Shown here piece by piece: positions 5,294 through 7,372 of a stretch of 7,372 nucleotides of DNA; the first letter of the stretch is position 1; every line of letters starts with the position of its first letter. The stretch spans positions 1 through 7,372 of the forward strand of contig JBEVCD010000030.1 in assembly GCA_040514265.1 (NCBI GenBank), read 5' to 3'. The position numbers and the translations under genes were made by a program. This DNA is from WYZ-LMO2 sp040514265 (GTDB lineage: Archaea > Halobacteriota > Archaeoglobi > Archaeoglobales > Archaeoglobaceae). The notes under the pieces are model-generated. The model made no database searches. It had not been told where the DNA came from and saw only the letters and a program-made list of their open reading frames with translations.

Positions 5294-5909
5294 CTTCGTA
5301 GCTGTTACCGTCGTAAACGAGTCTCCCATCTCTCAGAACGAGGAAGCGATCGAAGTCTCTGACTTCGCTGACCTCGTGCGTTACGTAGATGAGGAATCCC
5401 TCGAAGTCCTTGATGAGCTCGAAGATCCTCTTTTTACCCCCCGCATCCAAGCCGGAGACCTCATCGATTATAAGCACCTCCGGCTTGTGCATGAGGGCTC
5501 TGGCTATCGAAACTCTCCTCAACCAACCGGCGGAGAGGTTTGCGACCCTTTCGTTGAGCCTTCTTTCGAGTCCGAGGAATTTCAGCAGATCCTCATCGAC
5601 CTCGCAGCCGTAGAGCTTTGAGAAGAACTTCACGTTCTCGATCGTCGTTAGCTCGGGGTAGAGCATGGGGTTGTGCGTGACTATTCCTATCTTCCTCCTA
5701 ACCTCGCCGCTCTTTGCCGGGTCTTCCCCCAGAACTCTAACCCTTCCGGAGCTCGGCTTAAGAATTCCAGCTATTATCTTCGCCAGAGTGGACTTCCCAG
5801 CTCCGTTGTGTCCGAGGAGGGCGACCTTTTCTCTCCCGAGCTCGAAGCTGACTCCTCTCAGCGCAAAATTTCTGCCAAACCGTCTGCTAACGTTCTCGGC
5901 GACGATCAA
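5274..5909 (-). CDS. ccmA: ABC transporter ATPase, CcmA-like (heme exporter)
   Basis: A 211-residue single-domain ABC ATPase. It has Walker A GHNGAGKST (33-41), signature LSAGW (125-129) in NLSAGWLRRVSIARAL, Walker B VLIIDE (145-150), D-loop SGLD and the switch histidine H178 in YVTHEVSE. The usual Q-loop glutamine is replaced: the segment reads VTHNPMLYPELTTIENVKFF, and an H-N-x-x-LY form here, with LSAGW, is typical of CcmA. The length also fits CcmA. It would power the CcmB permease next door in cytochrome c maturation at the inner face of the membrane. The start is a TTG that overlaps the hisB stop as TTGA, so it is probably translated by reinitiation; GGGTGT upstream is only a weak ribosome-binding site. 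A generic ABC-2 exporter is the alternative. Confidence 0.8.
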   Translation of the reverse strand: MIVAENVSRRFGRNFALRGVSFELGREKVALLGHNGAGKSTLAKIIAGILKPSSGRVRVLGEDPAKSGEVRRKIGIVTHNPMLYPELTTIENVKFFSKLYGCEVDEDLLKFLGLERRLNERVANLSAGWLRRVSIARALMHKPEVLIIDEVSGLDAGGKKRIFELIKDFEGFLIYVTHEVSEVRDFDRFLVLRDGRLVYDGNSYEDAVETL

Positions 5910-6433
5910 TCGAGGACACCCTTGACGCTTCTATAGTCTCCTCCAACTTTCTCCGTAGCCTTTCTGAAGGCTAACGCGAAAGCTTTCACGGCGGCTTCCA
6001 TCTTGTGGTGCGGGTTTCTCCCCCTGACTTCCAGAAACAGGTTTATTCCGGATCTTCTGCAGAGGGTGTCAAGGAAGTGCAGGAAGTCTTGCTCGGAAAT
6101 CTCACCGTCGCCGAACGAGCCCTCGAAGCTCAGATAGCCTCTCCCGCTGAAGTCGACTCCGCAAATCGCTACCGCGTCGTCCATAGGAACTATCGCGTCG
6201 CCGAACCTCCTGATACCCCTCTTGTCGATCTTGGACAGTTCCTCGCCCAGGCAGATCGCAACGTCTTCTATCACATGGTGCTCAAGGTCTCCTCTGGCTT
6301 TAACCGAAATTTCCAGCCCGGAGAACTTCGCGAATGTCAGAAGAAGGTGATCGAGGAACCGTATGCCCGTTTCGATCTCCGTCTTCGATCCCAAGGTGAC
6401 GACGACGTCGGTCTCTTCAGTCTTCCTCCTCAT
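5906..6433 (-). CDS. hisB: Imidazoleglycerol-phosphate dehydratase HisB
   Basis: Sixth step of histidine synthesis: removal of water from imidazole-glycerol phosphate to give imidazole-acetol phosphate. The 175-residue protein keeps both metal-binding motifs, HHVIED (52-57) and HHKMEA (142-147), as well as FLDHLLLTFAKFSG (26-39) and the conserved GIRRFGDAIVPMDDA (73-87). It is about 15-20 residues shorter than usual. Part of the loss is just before the first HHxxED, where the common form has extra residues (VDD) that are absent here (GDLEHHVIED). The catalytic set is intact, so it should be active. It is monofunctional, without the phosphatase domain of enteric HisB. Its ATG overlaps hisA by 17 bases and its stop overlaps the CcmA-like TTG start. 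Confidence 0.93.
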   Translation of the reverse strand: MRRKTEETDVVVTLGSKTEIETGIRFLDHLLLTFAKFSGLEISVKARGDLEHHVIEDVAICLGEELSKIDKRGIRRFGDAIVPMDDAVAICGVDFSGRGYLSFEGSFGDGEISEQDFLHFLDTLCRRSGINLFLEVRGRNPHHKMEAAVKAFALAFRKATEKVGGDYRSVKGVLD

Positions 6434-7151
6434 GCTCGACCTTCAGAGCTTCCTCGAATTTAAGCTTTCCAGTGTATAGAGCCGAGCCGACGACGACGCC
6501 GGCGAAACCCATCCGTTTCGCAAGTCGTATATCTTCGACGCTCGAAAAACCGCCGGCAGCTACGATCGGCTTTTTTATTTCAGCTATCTCCTCCAGCCTT
6601 CGCCTGTCGACGCCAGACACCAGCCCCTCGACGTCGATGTTTGTATACAGAAAGCTGACTTCGAGGTCGGCGTAGAGCTGCGCCAGCTCCTTCGGCGTAA
6701 GACTTTTGAGCTCTCTCCAGCCTCTTACAGCTATCCTTCCGCCCCTGCTGTCGAGTGCTATCATGACAGCGTTCGGATACTCGGCTGCGAACCTTCTAAC
6801 TTCCTCGACCCCCTCTACTGCCAGGGTTCCGAGTATCACTCTATCCGCGTATTTGAGCACCCTCTCCGCAGTTTTGAAATCTCTTATCCCTCCGCCGACC
6901 TGCAGCTCCACTCCAAGCTTTGAGATCTTCCTGATCACTTCCTCGTGTCTCAGTCTACCTTCGAAGCTACCGTCGAGGTCGACGACGTGCAGAACTTTCG
7001 CACCCTTCTCCACCCACAACTCCGCTATCCTCAGCGGATCGCTGGCTTCGAAGGTTACGGCTTCTCTTTTTCCTCGGACGAGTCTTACGACCTTTCCGCC
7101 CATCAGGTCCACGGCTGGAATTACCCTAAACCCTTTTAGCGGCTTCCTCAA
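6417..7151 (-). CDS. hisA: ProFAR isomerase HisA
   Basis: HisA is a TIM-barrel enzyme that opens the ribose of ProFAR by Amadori rearrangement, the fourth step of histidine synthesis. In this 244-residue protein the general acid/base aspartates are D15 in VIPAVDLMGGKVVRLVRG and D134 in ALDSRGG. The phosphate-binding strands are GGGIR (86-90), AAGGFSS (198-204) and VVGSALY (220-226), and RGWRELK follows strand 5 as in the family. YTNIDVEG replaces the usual YTDIDRDG, a modest change. The first part is distinguished from HisF by the RLVRGK phosphate loop. The start is a TTG at 7151: GGGGAGGAG lies five bases upstream, and no ATG or GTG is available nearby. This overlaps the preceding small gene by 26 bases. 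Confidence 0.93.
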   Translation of the reverse strand: MRKPLKGFRVIPAVDLMGGKVVRLVRGKREAVTFEASDPLRIAELWVEKGAKVLHVVDLDGSFEGRLRHEEVIRKISKLGVELQVGGGIRDFKTAERVLKYADRVILGTLAVEGVEEVRRFAAEYPNAVMIALDSRGGRIAVRGWRELKSLTPKELAQLYADLEVSFLYTNIDVEGLVSGVDRRRLEEIAEIKKPIVAAGGFSSVEDIRLAKRMGFAGVVVGSALYTGKLKFEEALKVEHEEED

Positions 7152-7311
7152 GCAGCTCCTCCCCCTCTTTGAACTTATCGGCGGCTTTCCTCAGGAGTTC
7201 CGCAACCTCGGGTTTTTCCGCCTCGATCCTCTCAGCCCATTCCAGATACCTTGCGACGTGCTCTCTGTTGTGCTCGATCCAGTGCTCGATGAGCGACTTC
7301 AGTTTCTCCAT
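7126..7311 (-). CDS. Small all-helical protein, function unknown
   Basis: A 61-residue acidic protein if started at the ATG at 7311. It is predicted to be two amphipathic helices: KLKSLIEHWIEHNREHVARY, then EWAERIEAEKPEVAEL and on to a Glu/Lys-rich end (KEGEELLEEAAKRV). The LIEHWIEHNREH opening, rich in histidine and glutamate, recalls small archaeal and bacterial proteins with an LxEHWIEHN motif, some of which I associate with metal handling; I cannot name a proven function. In-frame starts at 7332 (ATG) and 7335 (TTG) would add up to eight residues, and none has a clear ribosome-binding site. Its 3' end carries the ribosome-binding site of hisA, so hisA translation is likely coupled to it. 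Confidence 0.6.
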   Translation of the reverse strand: MEKLKSLIEHWIEHNREHVARYLEWAERIEAEKPEVAELLRKAADKFKEGEELLEEAAKRV

Positions 7312-7333
7312 GCTACGCATTTTACGCCACATC

Positions 7334-7340
7334 AAAAAAA
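7334..7340 (-). terminator. T7 run before the his operon, possible end of an upstream transcript
   Basis: The minus strand reads seven Ts in a row at 7340-7334, right after GGACAGGTCC (7357-7348), which can fold into a small four-base stem, and GGACAAG. In archaea such a T-run can end a transcript coming from beyond the right edge. No convincing TATA box for the his operon is visible between here and the edge, so an alternative is that the run is simply part of a leader. Confidence 0.3.
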
Positions 7341-7372
7341 CTTGTCCGGGACCTGTCCACTTAACACAAACA

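Noticed and set aside
4685..5329. ATG at 5329 as start of the CcmB-like protein
   Set aside because: It would overlap the ATPase by 56 bases and adds a polar stretch not expected in the family; 5293 gives the usual N-terminus directly before the first amphipathic helix. The choice remains uncertain.
7344..7358. TGTCCG elements upstream of the his operon as a shared motif with the cdrS promoter
   Set aside because: A six-base word is expected a few times by chance in a window of this size, and the spacing differs from that in the cdrS promoter.

Overview
The window is archaeal, almost certainly euryarchaeal and most like the Archaeoglobales. The signs are archaeal elongation factor 1-beta, a four-CxxC ribosome-associated-type Zn-ribbon protein, an FtsZ of the FtsZ2 type behind a ribbon-helix-helix gene, an archaeal aspartokinase-like kinase (COG2054/MfnE type), a TATA-box promoter, and a CcmA/CcmB-type pair that suggests c-type cytochromes. 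High GC by eye in the native part, cytochrome maturation genes and possible methanofuran synthesis together suggest a Geoglobus/Ferroglobus-like organism. That assignment is inference. Every gene I can support lies on the minus strand, so transcription runs from high to low coordinates.

Region 1 (7372 to 4685) is a compact operon: a small helical protein, hisA, hisB, then an ABC ATPase and a membrane protein of the CcmA/CcmB heme-exporter type. All neighbours overlap. It joins two steps of histidine synthesis to a cytochrome c maturation module.

Region 2 (4684 to 4499) is the only sizeable native intergenic stretch. It carries an archaeal TATA promoter, an inverted repeat around the predicted transcription start, and a long GC-rich hairpin in the leader.

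Region 3 (4498 to 1243) is a seven-gene operon: CdrS-like regulator, ftsZ2, thiamine-binding-fold protein, COG2054 kinase, Zn-ribbon protein, aEF-1beta and a metallo-beta-lactamase hydrolase. Most joints are ATGA overlaps or gaps of about ten bases, so cell division, translation and cofactor genes are likely made together.

Region 4 (about 1200 to 1) is AT-rich accessory DNA. It holds a dead remnant of a DUF1156 Zn-ribbon DNA methylase, cut at both ends and frameshifted three times at homopolymers. After it comes the start of a minimal nucleotidyltransferase gene of the type found in HEPN-MNT toxin-antitoxin pairs. An imperfect inverted repeat sits at the border between this DNA and the native operon.

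I found no tRNA, rRNA, CRISPR array or insertion sequence. The features most worth a second look are the control region of the cdrS-ftsZ operon, the methylase remnant, and the his-ccm arrangement.
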